This document shows, one piece after another, positions 1 to 8,783 of a stretch of 62,811 nt of DNA. Location of the stretch: assembly GCA_018267515.1 (NCBI GenBank), contig JAFDYJ010000007.1:37382-100192 (forward strand), in the 5' to 3' direction. Within the stretch, counting starts at the first letter, position 1; the number at the start of each line of letters is the position of its first letter. The notes beneath the pieces were generated by a model, which had not been told where the DNA came from, made no database searches, and was given only the letters and a program-made list of their open reading frames with translations. This stretch comes from Bacteroidota bacterium. Its GTDB lineage: Bacteria; Bacteroidota; Bacteroidia; Chitinophagales; Chitinophagaceae. Made by a program: the position numbers and the translations under genes.

Positions 1-500
1 CTGCTAATGGGTTGTTGTTTATATATTTCACTTAAAAAATGAACGTTGAATCTTAAAAAGTCAATCAGCTCACATGCAGAATCTATTTCTGCCTGGAATG
101 CATTTTTACTTTGTCCCAACATAGTAGTAGCATTTATGTAGGGCCGATACTTTGTCGCCATCAGGTCAGCAGCTTTCAAAAAAATATTTGCCCGGTTTTC
201 CCAACTCATATTTGACCATTCTTCTTTTGCCGCCAACGCTGCCTCAATGGCCTGCTGAACATGCTTTTCCTCACCGGCATTAAAATATCCAAGTGTATGA
301 TGAATTTCATGTGGTGGATGTATAACTGTTTTTTTATTTGTCCGCACTTCTTTTGCACCTATATACATGGGCACATCAACCTGTTGCGTTTTTAATTCTG
401 CCAAGACTTCTTTCAGTCTTTTTTTCTCAGGTGAACCGGGGGCGTAAGAAAGAACGGGTTCATTGACTGGCATCGGGTATGAGAACGTTCCAATACTCAT
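1..500 (-). CDS. pruA: L-glutamate gamma-semialdehyde (1-pyrroline-5-carboxylate) dehydrogenase, N-terminal part
   Basis: The frame starts at the ATG at 500 and runs off the left edge, so only the first 166 codons are seen. The opening MSIGTFSYPMPVNEPVLSYA followed by a PGSPEKKRL segment is the typical N-terminus of Bacteroidota P5C dehydrogenases. The aldehyde dehydrogenase domain then begins with 'EEWSNMSWENRANIFLKAAD'. The enzyme oxidises glutamate-5-semialdehyde to glutamate with NAD in proline and arginine catabolism. The catalytic Cys and Glu lie outside the window. A TAnnTTTG-type box (TAACTTTG, 532-539 on the minus strand) stands 31 nt upstream of the start. No partner proline dehydrogenase is visible here. 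Confidence 0.93.
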   Translation of the reverse strand, partial: MSIGTFSYPMPVNEPVLSYAPGSPEKKRLKEVLAELKTQQVDVPMYIGAKEVRTNKKTVIHPPHEIHHTLGYFNAGEEKHVQQAIEAALAAKEEWSNMSWENRANIFLKAADLMATKYRPYINATTMLGQSKNAFQAEIDSACELIDFLRFNVHFLSEIYKQQPIS

Positions 501-565
501 ATGAAAACTATTTTAATTATTTATTAAAATGCAAAGTTAGTAAAGATCAAATCACCGGAAGGAGC

Positions 566-1658
566 CTAATTGTCAACCTCTTTTGCTTGCATAAGATATG
601 CTTTTATAAATCCGTCAAGCTCACCATCCAAAACTGGTTGCACATTTGCTGTTTCAAAATCAGTTCGGTGATCTTTAATCATTTTATAAGGATGCAACAC
701 ATAGCTTCGGATCTGGCTGCCCCACTCAATTTTTCTTTTACTGGAGTTAGCTGCATTTTTCAGTTCTTCTCTTCTGCGTAATTCTTCTTCATACAATTTA
801 CTCTTGAGCATCTTTAAAGCTTTCTCCCGGTTTTCTCCCTGCGTTCGGGCCTGCTGACATTCTACAATAATTCCGGAAGGAATATGTTTCAGCCTGACTG
901 CTGTTTCCACTTTATTTACATTCTGCCCTCCTTTACCACCGCTACGATAAAATTCCCATTCAAGATCTGCAGTATTAACATTCACTTCAATGCTTTCATC
1001 CACTAAAGGGTAAACAAAAACGGAAGCAAATGAGGTATGCCTTCTTGCATTACTGTCAAAGGGTGAAATGCGAACTAAGCGATGTACTCCGCTTTCAGCT
1101 TTTAAAAATCCATAGGCAAAGGGGCCATCAAATTGCAGTGTACAGGTTTTAATGCCGGCACCATCTCCCCATTGCCAGTCTAACTCTGCTACTTTCCAAT
1201 CTTGTTTTTCACCATACATGCGATACATCCTTGCCAGCATTTCAGCCCAGTCCTGGCTTTCAGTTCCACCGGCACCCGAATTAATCTGTAAAACGGCAGG
1301 CAACTCATCTTCAGGTTGATTTAATGTGCATTTGAATTCCGCATCATCAATAGACTGCTGTGCTTTTTCAAATGCAATTTTCGTTTCCTCTTCTGTAGCA
1401 TCACCCGATTTCCAGAAATCGAATAATACAGCAAAATCCTCAACAGCAGTTTCCACCTGTTCGTACAGTTTAACCCAATATTCGTTTTGCTTAATATTTT
1501 TAAGAATATCAGCCGCCCTTTTGCTGTCATCCCAAAAACCGGGGCTCAGCGACAATTGTTTCTCTTCGGAAATTTTGTATTGTTTGTTCTCGACGTCAAA
1601 GAAACCTCCTTATCCCGGAAACACGGGACCTCAAATCTTTTATCTGTTCTTGTGTCAT
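566..1658 (-). CDS. prfB: Peptide chain release factor 2 (programmed +1 frameshift)
   Basis: RF2 recognises UAA and UGA and triggers peptide release. The gene is in two frames: 20 codons from ATG 1658 to CTT 1599-1601, an in-frame TGA at 1596-1598, then a +1 shift that reads GAC as codon 21 and continues to the TAG at 566-568. The joined product is 363 residues, the usual RF2 length. The stop-recognition motif SPF falls near residues 198-200 and the catalytic GGQ near 243-245 of the joined protein, close to their places in E. coli RF2. A start at TTG 1555 would lose 34 N-terminal residues. The prmC gene, whose product methylates the GGQ glutamine, is at 55155. Confidence 0.97.
1595..1610 (-). 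promoter_or_regulatory. Programmed +1 frameshift signal of prfB
   Basis: Read on the minus strand this is AGGAGG (1605-1610), TTT, CTT, TGA, C. It has the layout of the E. coli RF2 site (AGGGGG TAT CTT TGA C): an internal Shine-Dalgarno three bases before the slippery CTT, then TGA in the poor C context. When RF2 is scarce, termination at this TGA is slow, the CTT tRNA slips +1 and full-length RF2 is made. This is known autoregulation, and every element is visible. Confidence 0.96.
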
Positions 1659-1666
1659 AGCAGGTG

Positions 1667-1674
1667 CAAATATA
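1667..1674 (-). promoter_or_regulatory. Candidate -7 box for prfB
   Basis: TATATTTG on the minus strand matches the Bacteroidota -7 consensus TAnnTTTG and ends 8 nt before the prfB ATG. A TTG sits 16 nt upstream, slightly closer than usual for the -33 element. The mRNA leader would be only a few bases. Confidence 0.4.
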
Positions 1675-1760
1675 ACTGAAATGTGTGTGGCAAATGACAG
1701 CCGGCTTCTTATTCCTTCCCGGAAAATTCTTAACTTTCTATTCAACCGAAGCTATCAATT

Positions 1761-2927
1761 ATGAGAAAATTGTTTTACGTATTGATGCTCACATCATCAT
1801 CACTTGCCTCCGCACAAAACCCGGGATCATTCAATGGTCTCAATATGAACCTTGGAAATTTATACCGCTTAAGCGATGCAAAAACAAGATCCATCAGTCC
1901 GGAAAATCCAACCGGAGAACCCGGTAAAGGCGGAATGGCAACTTTAGAAAATGGAAGTGCCCGGAATAATGCACGGGAACTCGGTCAAGGATGGAAAGTA
2001 AATCCTTATGTCATTATCAAGCCCGGAGAAACTTACACTATGGCTGAGATCACAGGATCCGGCGCCATTCAACATATTTGGATGACGCCAACAGGAAATT
2101 GGCGTTTCTCTATACTTCGGTTTTATTGGGATGATGAAGCCGAACCATCAATAGAAGTTCCGGTTGGTGATTTCTTCGGAGCCGGCTGGGGTTCTTACAC
2201 TCATTTAAATTCTTTGGCGGTTACAATAAATCCGGGATCTGCATTTAATTGTTATTGGGTAATGCCTTTCAGAAAAAAATGCAGGATAACAATGTCAAAT
2301 ATTAATACTGAAAACATGGTACTCTTTTACCAGGTGGACTATACACTCACTTCAGTTCCTGAAGACGCTGCCTATTTTCATGCACAGTTCAGAAGACACA
2401 ATCCCGTAAAGGAAGGAATTGACACTCTTGTGGATAATATCAAAGGTAAAGGACAATATGTAGGTACCTACCTTGCCTGGGGAGTTCATAATAACGGATG
2501 GTGGGGGGAAGGCGAAATAAAATTTTATATAGATGGCGATACAAAATTTCCAACAATTAACGGGACAGGAACTGAAGATTATTTTTGTGGATCCTACGAT
2601 TTTGATACAAAGTCAAAAAATAAATCTGGTATAGATGAAATAAACTATACAGAGTTCTCCACAGCATATGCCGGCCTTCCACAAGTGATTCGGGGTGACG
2701 GCCACTACAATGTAATGCAACGGTTTGGAATGTACCGCTGGCACATTATGGATCCCATCCGGTTTGAAAAAAATTTAAAAGTTACTATCCAGGACCTGGG
2801 ATGGCGAAGTGGCGGCAGGTACCTGGTGCAGCAATCAGATATCAGCTCAGTTGTTTATTGGTATCAAACAGAACCGCACCAGGTTTTTCCGAAATTACCT
2901 TCCAAAGATGCATTGGAAATTAATTGA
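1761..2927 (+). CDS. Secreted DUF2961 / GH172-family glycoside hydrolase
   Basis: This 388-residue protein has an N-terminal signal peptide ending near SLASAQ. The DUF2961 (GH172) domain covers almost all of the rest. Visible hallmarks are the 'GSGAIQHIWMTP' strand, 'PVGDFFGAGWG' and the strongly conserved GTGTEDYF with Glu272. Characterised GH172 enzymes act on alpha-D-fructofuranosides or D-arabinofuranosides and use carboxylates in this jelly-roll fold. The substrate here cannot be read from sequence. No polysaccharide-utilisation SusC/D pair is adjacent, so the gene stands alone, in the same direction as the DUF3667 gene 48 nt downstream. Confidence 0.85.
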   Translation: MRKLFYVLMLTSSSLASAQNPGSFNGLNMNLGNLYRLSDAKTRSISPENPTGEPGKGGMATLENGSARNNARELGQGWKVNPYVIIKPGETYTMAEITGSGAIQHIWMTPTGNWRFSILRFYWDDEAEPSIEVPVGDFFGAGWGSYTHLNSLAVTINPGSAFNCYWVMPFRKKCRITMSNINTENMVLFYQVDYTLTSVPEDAAYFHAQFRRHNPVKEGIDTLVDNIKGKGQYVGTYLAWGVHNNGWWGEGEIKFYIDGDTKFPTINGTGTEDYFCGSYDFDTKSKNKSGIDEINYTEFSTAYAGLPQVIRGDGHYNVMQRFGMYRWHIMDPIRFEKNLKVTIQDLGWRSGGRYLVQQSDISSVVYWYQTEPHQVFPKLPSKDALEIN

Positions 2928-2963
2928 TGCAGATTGACAGAGGTCATTTATTATTATTCCTCT

Positions 2964-2971
2964 TAGATTTG
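2964..2971 (+). promoter_or_regulatory. Candidate -7 box abutting a start codon
   Basis: TAGATTTG matches TAnnTTTG and ends only 4 nt before the ATG at 2976. If used, transcription would begin at or next to the start codon, giving a leaderless or nearly leaderless mRNA. No clear TTG -33 element is seen at the expected distance. Confidence 0.4.
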
Positions 2972-2975
2972 CCCC

Positions 2976-3677
2976 ATGCCAATTTGTATGAATTGCGAAC
3001 ATGAAGGGACTGGAAAGTACTGCTCTGAATGTGGACAACCCTACCAGGTTAAGAGAGTTACTGTATCTTCCATACTTCATGAAGTCATCCACTTGTTTAC
3101 TCATTTTGAAAAAGGATTTGGCTATACACTGAAACAATTATTACTACACCCGGGTGTTATGCAAAGAAAATACCTGGCCGGACAGAGAAGTAAGCATCAA
3201 AAACCATTTTCTACATTTTTTGTTTGTGCTACTCTTTCAGGATTGGCGATTTACCTGATCAATACTCCGGCTCATGCGGGAGCAACGACATTTGATGAAA
3301 TGAGGGAACACTTTTACAGGCACTACTTTGTACTATTCCAATCTGCAATGATTCCTTTTTATACATTGGTTTTCTGGCTGGCATTCCAAAGTAAGAATTT
3401 TAACTATGCAGAATCGCTGGTTCTGCTCACTTATACACTTTCCATACTATTACTGTTGATCATTTTTACCAACATAATTGATCTTTTCCCTCACAAATTT
3501 GAAACGTACTTTATCGAAATACCATTAATGGCAGGCTATATGACCTGGACTAATCTCAGTTTTTTTAATAATTCCAATAATTGGCTGGTTATTATTAAAA
3601 GCATTATAGCGCTTTTGATTTGCTGGTTTGCTTCTAATTTAATAACTACACAATTGATAAATTGGATGTTGCATTAG
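2976..3677 (+). CDS. DUF3667 membrane protein with N-terminal zinc ribbon
   Basis: The 233-residue protein opens with a CxxC...CxxC zinc ribbon (Cys4, Cys7, Cys16, Cys19). Next comes an amphipathic stretch with the family pattern 'FEKGFGYTLKQLLLHPG' and 'KYLAGQRSKHQKPFSTFF', then about four to five hydrophobic helices. This matches DUF3667, a family of unknown function common in Bacteroidota. A paralogue with the same architecture lies at 56125. The ribbon probably faces the cytoplasm. No enzymatic motif is visible. Confidence 0.8.
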   Translation: MPICMNCEHEGTGKYCSECGQPYQVKRVTVSSILHEVIHLFTHFEKGFGYTLKQLLLHPGVMQRKYLAGQRSKHQKPFSTFFVCATLSGLAIYLINTPAHAGATTFDEMREHFYRHYFVLFQSAMIPFYTLVFWLAFQSKNFNYAESLVLLTYTLSILLLLIIFTNIIDLFPHKFETYFIEIPLMAGYMTWTNLSFFNNSNNWLVIIKSIIALLICWFASNLITTQLINWMLH

Positions 3678-3773
3678 TACCAATCAATTCTAATTTATTG
3701 AAATAGCACTACCCGGGCATAAGTCAGGAAAGGTTTTAGCGGATTTCAGTAAATTCGCCGCAATAACTTTTGA

Positions 3774-4406
3774 ATGACACAATCAGTTTATAATTTTCAA
3801 CTGCCTTCCAATGCTTCATCACAATTAGATTTTACAGCTTTTATTACAACATTAAACTTTTTTCATCCTTTAAATACTGAAGAAGCAGACTACCTGCTGA
3901 AAATCGCTAAACCTGTTTCTTTTAAAAAGGGAGAATTGCTGCTAAAATCGGGTGAAATCTGCAATCATTTATATTTTATTAAAAAAGGTATTGTAAGAGG
4001 TTATGTAAAAGAAGGAAAAAAAGATATTACAACATGGATCACGGCTGAAAATGAAATGGTAACCTCCATATCCGGGCTGGGCAACAGCAATGTCAGCGAA
4101 GAAAATATGCAGTCTGTTGAAAATTGCAGTGCATGGGCTATCACCAACAGGGATCTTGAAGATCTCTATTCGAAGTTTCCCGTTTTTAATATTGTAGCAA
4201 GGAAGCTCTTGCAGAAATATTATAAGGATGCAGAAGGAAGAGCTTTCATAGCAAGACTTTCTAAGGCCGAAACCAAATACCTGTATTTTTTAAAAAATCA
4301 CGGGCACCTGGCAAACAGGGTTCCTCTAAAATACATTGCCTCCTTCCTGGGTATAACCCTGGAAACGTTGAGCAGAGTAAGAAAAAAAATATCTTCTGCA
4401 ATCTGA
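3774..4406 (+). CDS. Crp/Fnr-family transcriptional regulator
   Basis: The 210-residue protein has a cyclic-nucleotide-binding beta-barrel (about residues 30-135: 'LLKSGEICNHLYFIKKGIVRGYV') and a C-terminal helix-turn-helix (about 165-205: 'VPLKYIASFLGITLETLSRVRKKI'). The barrel lacks the full phosphate-binding signature (GExxxxRxA) of cAMP-binding members, and no cysteine cluster of the FNR type is seen. This is the usual non-cAMP Bacteroidota subgroup. The effector and targets are unknown. It is convergent with the MORN gene downstream. Confidence 0.85.
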   Translation: MTQSVYNFQLPSNASSQLDFTAFITTLNFFHPLNTEEADYLLKIAKPVSFKKGELLLKSGEICNHLYFIKKGIVRGYVKEGKKDITTWITAENEMVTSISGLGNSNVSEENMQSVENCSAWAITNRDLEDLYSKFPVFNIVARKLLQKYYKDAEGRAFIARLSKAETKYLYFLKNHGHLANRVPLKYIASFLGITLETLSRVRKKISSAI

Positions 4407-4425
4407 TCAATTGTAAAATGAGTTC

Positions 4426-5142
4426 CTAGCGATTGACATTCACATTCACTGTGTACTTACCCGGTTCCCTGAATTCCACATCAAAATCATCACCTCCGAC
4501 GACTACTTTCATCCGGGCAGGATAGTTAACATTATAAACGGTTGTCTGCACTCTCTTAGGGCTGCTGCCGGTAATATCCATTCTCCCGATACTACCCATA
4601 TACATTTGTATATCATCCACTTTCAATGATCTGGATCCGCTTTGAAAAGTGGCGCCACCAGCTGCCGTATTACTAATATTGAAAATTATCTGGCTAACAT
4701 CGTCTCTCTTGTAATCAAATTCCATCTCATATATACCACCCGTCTTGCTATATACTTTATACGGGTACTCATTCTTGCCTATATAAGAATCTTTTTTCCA
4801 ATAACCGTCAACTATACTATCGGAATGCTCAGGCCTTTTTACAACAAGATTCCCTTTGCCATCCATCATGCCTTTAGAAAAATGACCTGTATATACACTC
4901 CCGTCTTTCCAGGTATAGGTGCCTTCCCCATCGGGCAAACCGGACTTAAATTCTCCTTCATAGGTATCAGTACCTACGGCTTTACCTTTACCATTAGCTT
5001 TACCTTTTTTGCAGTCACCTGTATAGGTACCCTGCAATGATTCTTTTGCAACCTTACAATCCTGTTGAGCAAAAGCGCTTCCAAAATATAAAACAAGCGC
5101 TGCTAAGAAAGACACTTTTGGAACAAAGAAATTCTTTGACAT
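4426..5142 (-). CDS. Secreted MORN-repeat protein
   Basis: The 238-residue protein has a signal peptide ending near 'YFGSAFAQ'. Three MORN-type repeats follow (roughly residues 35-100, for example 'YEGEFKSGLPDGEGTYTW' and 'YTGHFSKGMMDGKG'). The C-terminal half is mostly beta-strand and not recognised. MORN repeats form an extended beta-hairpin sheet. In Bacteroidota such secreted proteins are of unknown function. The start at 5142 puts the signal peptide at the N-terminus, and no better start is seen. Confidence 0.8.
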   Translation of the reverse strand: MSKNFFVPKVSFLAALVLYFGSAFAQQDCKVAKESLQGTYTGDCKKGKANGKGKAVGTDTYEGEFKSGLPDGEGTYTWKDGSVYTGHFSKGMMDGKGNLVVKRPEHSDSIVDGYWKKDSYIGKNEYPYKVYSKTGGIYEMEFDYKRDDVSQIIFNISNTAAGGATFQSGSRSLKVDDIQMYMGSIGRMDITGSSPKRVQTTVYNVNYPARMKVVVGGDDFDVEFREPGKYTVNVNVNR

Positions 5143-5290
5143 ACTTAAAAATTAAAAGATTAAAAAAAATGAAACCCTATTTGAGCAGATAGCAGCGGCA
5201 GCATCGCAAATTACTTAAAATTAATATTTCAAAAAATTTTTATAACCTTTGTCTGTCAAATAATTTCCCGTTTACGATATAACAAAAGCA

Positions 5291-6109
5291 ATGACGATCG
5301 TACGCATCAGTTGGTTGACAGTCCTTATATTTTTTTCTGCCTGCAATAATAAGACCTCTGAATCAACAGACCCAATTGAACCGAAATTGAAAGAAGAAAA
5401 TGTAACCATAAATCAAAAAAGTATAGCACTAAACTGCTTTGTTGTTTATGACTCAAGCCATGTTAATAAAAGACCCGGCATTTTAGTTGTTCCTGAATGG
5501 TGGGGGCTGAATGACTATACCAAAATGAGAGCCCGGAAACTCGCCGCCCTCGGCTACATTGCAATGGCTGTTGATATTTTTGGAAACGGACAAATCGCAG
5601 ATAACCCCGAGCAGGCTCAAAACCTTGCCACCCCATTTTACCAAAACCCGCAATTAGCCAAAGACCGGTTGGATGCAGCTAAATCCAAACTAAAAACCTA
5701 TTCCCAAACCGATTCATCAGATTTAGCAGCTATTGGTTATTGTTTCGGTGGCGGAATAGTACTGAATGCCGCAAGATTAGGTGAAGATTTGAAAGGAGTT
5801 GTCAGTTTTCATGGAGATCTCATCGGGGTACCGGCTAAAAAAGATCTTTTGAAATCAAAAATACTGGTGTGCAATGGCCAGTCAGATCAATTTATCACAA
5901 AAGAAGATATAGCACTTTTCAAAAAACAACTGGATTCAATTGGTGCTGAATATATTTTTAAGCAATACCCGGGTGCCACCCATGCTTTTACCAATCCCGA
6001 AGCCACAGCTCTCGGGAAAAAATTTAATATGCCGGTTGAATATAATCCAAAAGCCGATTCCGCCTCCTGGAGCGACATGAAAGCTTTTTTCAGTACCATT
6101 TTCAAATAA
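5291..6109 (+). CDS. Dienelactone hydrolase family lipoprotein
   Basis: The 272-residue alpha/beta hydrolase has a lipoprotein signal (FFSAC, lipid Cys18). The dienelactone hydrolase triad is visible as Cys151 in GYCFGGG, Asp199 in QSDQF and His231 in GATHAF. The N-terminal 'VPEWWGLNDY' is also typical of the family. The known founding reaction is opening of dienelactone in chlorocatechol breakdown, but most family members of this type act on undefined esters. The lipid anchor puts it in the envelope, which is unusual for the cytoplasmic founding enzyme. No aromatic-degradation genes flank it. Confidence 0.87.
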   Translation: MTIVRISWLTVLIFFSACNNKTSESTDPIEPKLKEENVTINQKSIALNCFVVYDSSHVNKRPGILVVPEWWGLNDYTKMRARKLAALGYIAMAVDIFGNGQIADNPEQAQNLATPFYQNPQLAKDRLDAAKSKLKTYSQTDSSDLAAIGYCFGGGIVLNAARLGEDLKGVVSFHGDLIGVPAKKDLLKSKILVCNGQSDQFITKEDIALFKKQLDSIGAEYIFKQYPGATHAFTNPEATALGKKFNMPVEYNPKADSASWSDMKAFFSTIFK

Positions 6110-6285
6110 TGGTTATTCATTTTTTTACTTCAGCATTCTATTTATAACCGCCTTACTATCAGTATTTTTACTGAGTTCCTGTACTTATAACGTAAAATTT
6201 ACTTAGAAGAATTACTTGCAAAAACTATGAATTTCCGAAAGTAGTTTCTATTTTAGTTCCCCGTTTAGGACAAAAATCAACACCC

Positions 6286-6996
6286 TTGAAAAAATTATAC
6301 TTATTTCTGAGTTTCGGAATCTTCTTATTTTATTCCTGCAAAAAAATAGCATTTCAACCACCGGTAGAAACCTGTTTATTGCAAACCGACAATCCCGTTT
6401 CCCGGAGTTATTCAGCTGATTCCATATTAGCAGTAAATTATAACGGTAAAAATTGCGGGTTACTCCCACTTAGCAAAAACAATTATTGGATTTACCAGGA
6501 TTCCATTTTCGATAATGGTGTTTTCAGAAATATTCAATATGATACTTTACGTTTTGAAAAAACATATAAATCACTTTCAGATAACCTGATCTGGTGGCAG
6601 GCAAACATCGAAGTTGGTTTACCCGACTTTTTATATTCCAGCGATTCCAGCATATTCAGTATTGAGCAAAGAATGTTTGACTACGATAAACCTGTTTGGG
6701 ATGCCCGGAAAGAATATTTCCTGTTTTCAGGAGAAACAGCCAATTATCTTACTCACTTTGAAGACAACGCTGCCCAGGGAAAATCTTTTAAACTTGAAAG
6801 CATTATTAGCACACCGGCCGGAGCGTTCAAAGATTGTATCCAGTTTGAAAAGAATGCAAGATCTTTCAGAAAAGATGAGATTTATTTCAAACCGGGGATT
6901 GGAGTTGTAAAATACTCCCAGGAAAAAGCGCCAATGGGCAGCCGTGTAGTTCAATTGCAAAAGGTTTCAACACTTGTCAGCTTTCATTTCGAATAA
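6286..6996 (+). CDS. Hypothetical lipoprotein (TTG start)
   Basis: The 236-residue frame begins at TTG 6286, chosen because it gives a clean lipoprotein signal peptide (KKLYLFLSFG... then FYSC, lipid Cys18). No upstream ATG fits. The mature part is rich in aromatic and acidic residues and ends in short alternating beta-like segments. Features such as 'LPLSKNNYWIYQDSIFDNG' and 'GIGVVKYSQE' resemble small Bacteroidota lipoproteins described only as hypothetical. I cannot assign a function. Confidence 0.65.
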   Translation: MKKLYLFLSFGIFLFYSCKKIAFQPPVETCLLQTDNPVSRSYSADSILAVNYNGKNCGLLPLSKNNYWIYQDSIFDNGVFRNIQYDTLRFEKTYKSLSDNLIWWQANIEVGLPDFLYSSDSSIFSIEQRMFDYDKPVWDARKEYFLFSGETANYLTHFEDNAAQGKSFKLESIISTPAGAFKDCIQFEKNARSFRKDEIYFKPGIGVVKYSQEKAPMGSRVVQLQKVSTLVSFHFE

Positions 6997-7227
6997 TCTA
7001 ATCTTCACCCGCAGATTCTTAACCTGGCCAAAACGCTTTTAAATTAACGTTGCTATACCAACGCCACAGGTAAGATCTGTTTTTTCCGATATCAATTCTT
7101 TTGCCTTTTCCAAAGCTTTTTACGAATGAAATTTGCCCTGGGCTCATTGCTCTAATATTTAAACTCCGGCCGGCAAATCCATTTTACTTCCTAAAATAAG
7201 AACGATAACTTTAATTGTTCTCCAGTG

Positions 7228-8139
7228 ATGAAAATACTTATCCATTATATCGTTCATTACTTCATCTCAATTGATAAAAGGCTGCTGGCACTTTGCAGTC
7301 TCTTTACCGGCATACTTATATTTCATAACTATTATTTTAACATTAATGACCGGATAAACAGCCTTACATTTTTCCCGACTTTCCTTTCCCGTTATTGTAT
7401 TTTTCTGATTGCTTTTCTTATCCCTTATCTTATTTTTATTATACTCAAGAAAGGAGTATTTCAATTCGAATCAAAATCTGGGTTCCTTCTTTTTCTGGCG
7501 CCGGCTGTCTTTTCACTGAAAATGGCTGTCAATTTCAATTTCCACCTTTCTGATAATGGAACCTTGAATCATTACTGGAATTCTATTTTATACTGGCCTC
7601 TATTGCTCGGCTGCACAGCTCTCATTCTTTTTTTCGTATGGAAAAAATTTCCAGTTAAGGAGTCGTTTTATGGATTCACAATCAGGAATTTCAAATGGAA
7701 GCCTTACCTGCTCATGCTTGCATTCATGATTCCATTGATTGCTTTGGCAACTACACAACCGGACTTTCAGGAAATGTATCCTAAGCTGAAATTAATTACC
7801 GGCACCGAATATCAACAGGAATTCAGCTGGTGGCATAAATTATTATTCGAGCTCTCTTATGGAAGCGATTTTATCACAATAGAATTATTCTTTCGTGGTT
7901 TCCTGGTGCTTGGTTTTCTTAAATGGTTTGGCAAGGACAGCATATTACCGATGGCTTGCTTTTACTGTGCCATTCATTTTGGAAAACCTTTCGGTGAGTG
8001 TATCAGCTCTTATTTCGGTGGAATTATATTGGGAATCATTGTTTACAATACAAGGTCTATGATTGGCGGGCTGGTGGTTCATCTCGGTATCGCCTGGATG
8101 ATGGAAGCCGGCGGCTACCTGGGAAATTTGTTCCGATAA
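7228..8139 (+). CDS. CPBP-family intramembrane protease-like protein
   Basis: The 303-residue polytopic membrane protein has a C-terminal CPBP (type II CAAX protease/bacteriocin-processing) domain. Residues matching the active-site motifs are Glu219 and Arg223 in IELFFRG, His250 in 'YCAIHFGKP' and His285 in 'GGLVVHLGIAW'. The usual motif is EExxxR, and here the first Glu is Ile218 (codon ATA), so catalytic activity is uncertain. The start is the ATG at 7228 rather than the GTG one codon earlier. The gene is isolated. Confidence 0.8.
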   Translation: MKILIHYIVHYFISIDKRLLALCSLFTGILIFHNYYFNINDRINSLTFFPTFLSRYCIFLIAFLIPYLIFIILKKGVFQFESKSGFLLFLAPAVFSLKMAVNFNFHLSDNGTLNHYWNSILYWPLLLGCTALILFFVWKKFPVKESFYGFTIRNFKWKPYLLMLAFMIPLIALATTQPDFQEMYPKLKLITGTEYQQEFSWWHKLLFELSYGSDFITIELFFRGFLVLGFLKWFGKDSILPMACFYCAIHFGKPFGECISSYFGGIILGIIVYNTRSMIGGLVVHLGIAWMMEAGGYLGNLFR

Positions 8140-8164
8140 CCATTGTAAATGGATGAATGAAAAA

Positions 8165-8604
8165 AGCTACAAGCCCGTAAGCCGGATTCTGTTTTTTCGC
8201 TTTTGCAATAGCAAAGTCGAAAACAGCTATCATTTATCTGTCCCGGAAATTGCTCACCGGGATCCATCTGCCTACCCATCATGATCTTTCAATGCAAATG
8301 CATAAAAAGACGCAGCGAGCCACTGCATTTCATGGTTTATGTGGCATTTCAGCATGCAAGGTTTACCCGTACCGACAATTACTTGTCGGACCCGTGAGCT
8401 CTTACCTCACATTTTCACCCTTTCACCTCTTTCCCCTACTGCTAAAGCAGTAATTGAGTAAGTGGTGAGGTTATTTTCTGTGGCACTGTCTCTTCCCGGC
8501 AAGCCGGGAGCCCCGATATTCTCGGGGTACATTGCTCTGTGCTGTCCGGACTTTCCTCTCCGTTTCAATAAAATTAAAACAGAACGATAGCAAGGCTTGT
8601 AGCT
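8165..8604 (-). ncRNA. rnpB: RNase P RNA
   Basis: The catalytic RNA of RNase P matures tRNA 5' ends. On the minus strand it contains the universal core segments: GAGGAAAGTCCGGACAGC (P4/J-region), GCACAGAGCA, AGTGCCACAGAAA, GGTAAACC, GGGTAGGCAGATGGA and, near the 3' end, ACAGAATCCGGCTTA. The two ends pair exactly over 11 bp (8165-8175 with 8594-8604), giving a long P1. The arrangement is the bacterial A-type. The ends are set by P1 and could be a few bases off. A TAACTTTG box at 8648-8655 (minus) could be its promoter. The 180 nt from there to GH9 show no gene. Confidence 0.95.
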
Positions 8605-8783
8605 AAATATTTCAAAGAATTAATTATCGTCTTAAAAAAGCGAACTCCAAAGTTAATTTATTCTGAGCTCAGTACTTGCATAAAGGTAATTGGAGTGATT
8701 GACACTTGCAATATTTAATAAATTACTTAGAACTCCCAACAAACCCCTGATCTTTTCGAACAGTTACAGCTTGATATATTCTT

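Noticed and set aside
566..1658. prfB as a pseudogene broken by a frameshift
   Set aside because: The break has the complete RF2 recoding signal (AGGAGG, TTT, CTT, TGA, C) and the joined protein is full length.
4642..5040. 132-codon frame on the plus strand opposite the MORN gene
   Set aside because: It is antisense to a convincing secreted MORN protein and reads as low-complexity hydrophobic sequence with no family match.
7019..7147. 42-codon frame on the minus strand between the lipoprotein and CPBP genes
   Set aside because: It has no start context, promoter or recognisable pattern. At this length chance is the best explanation.
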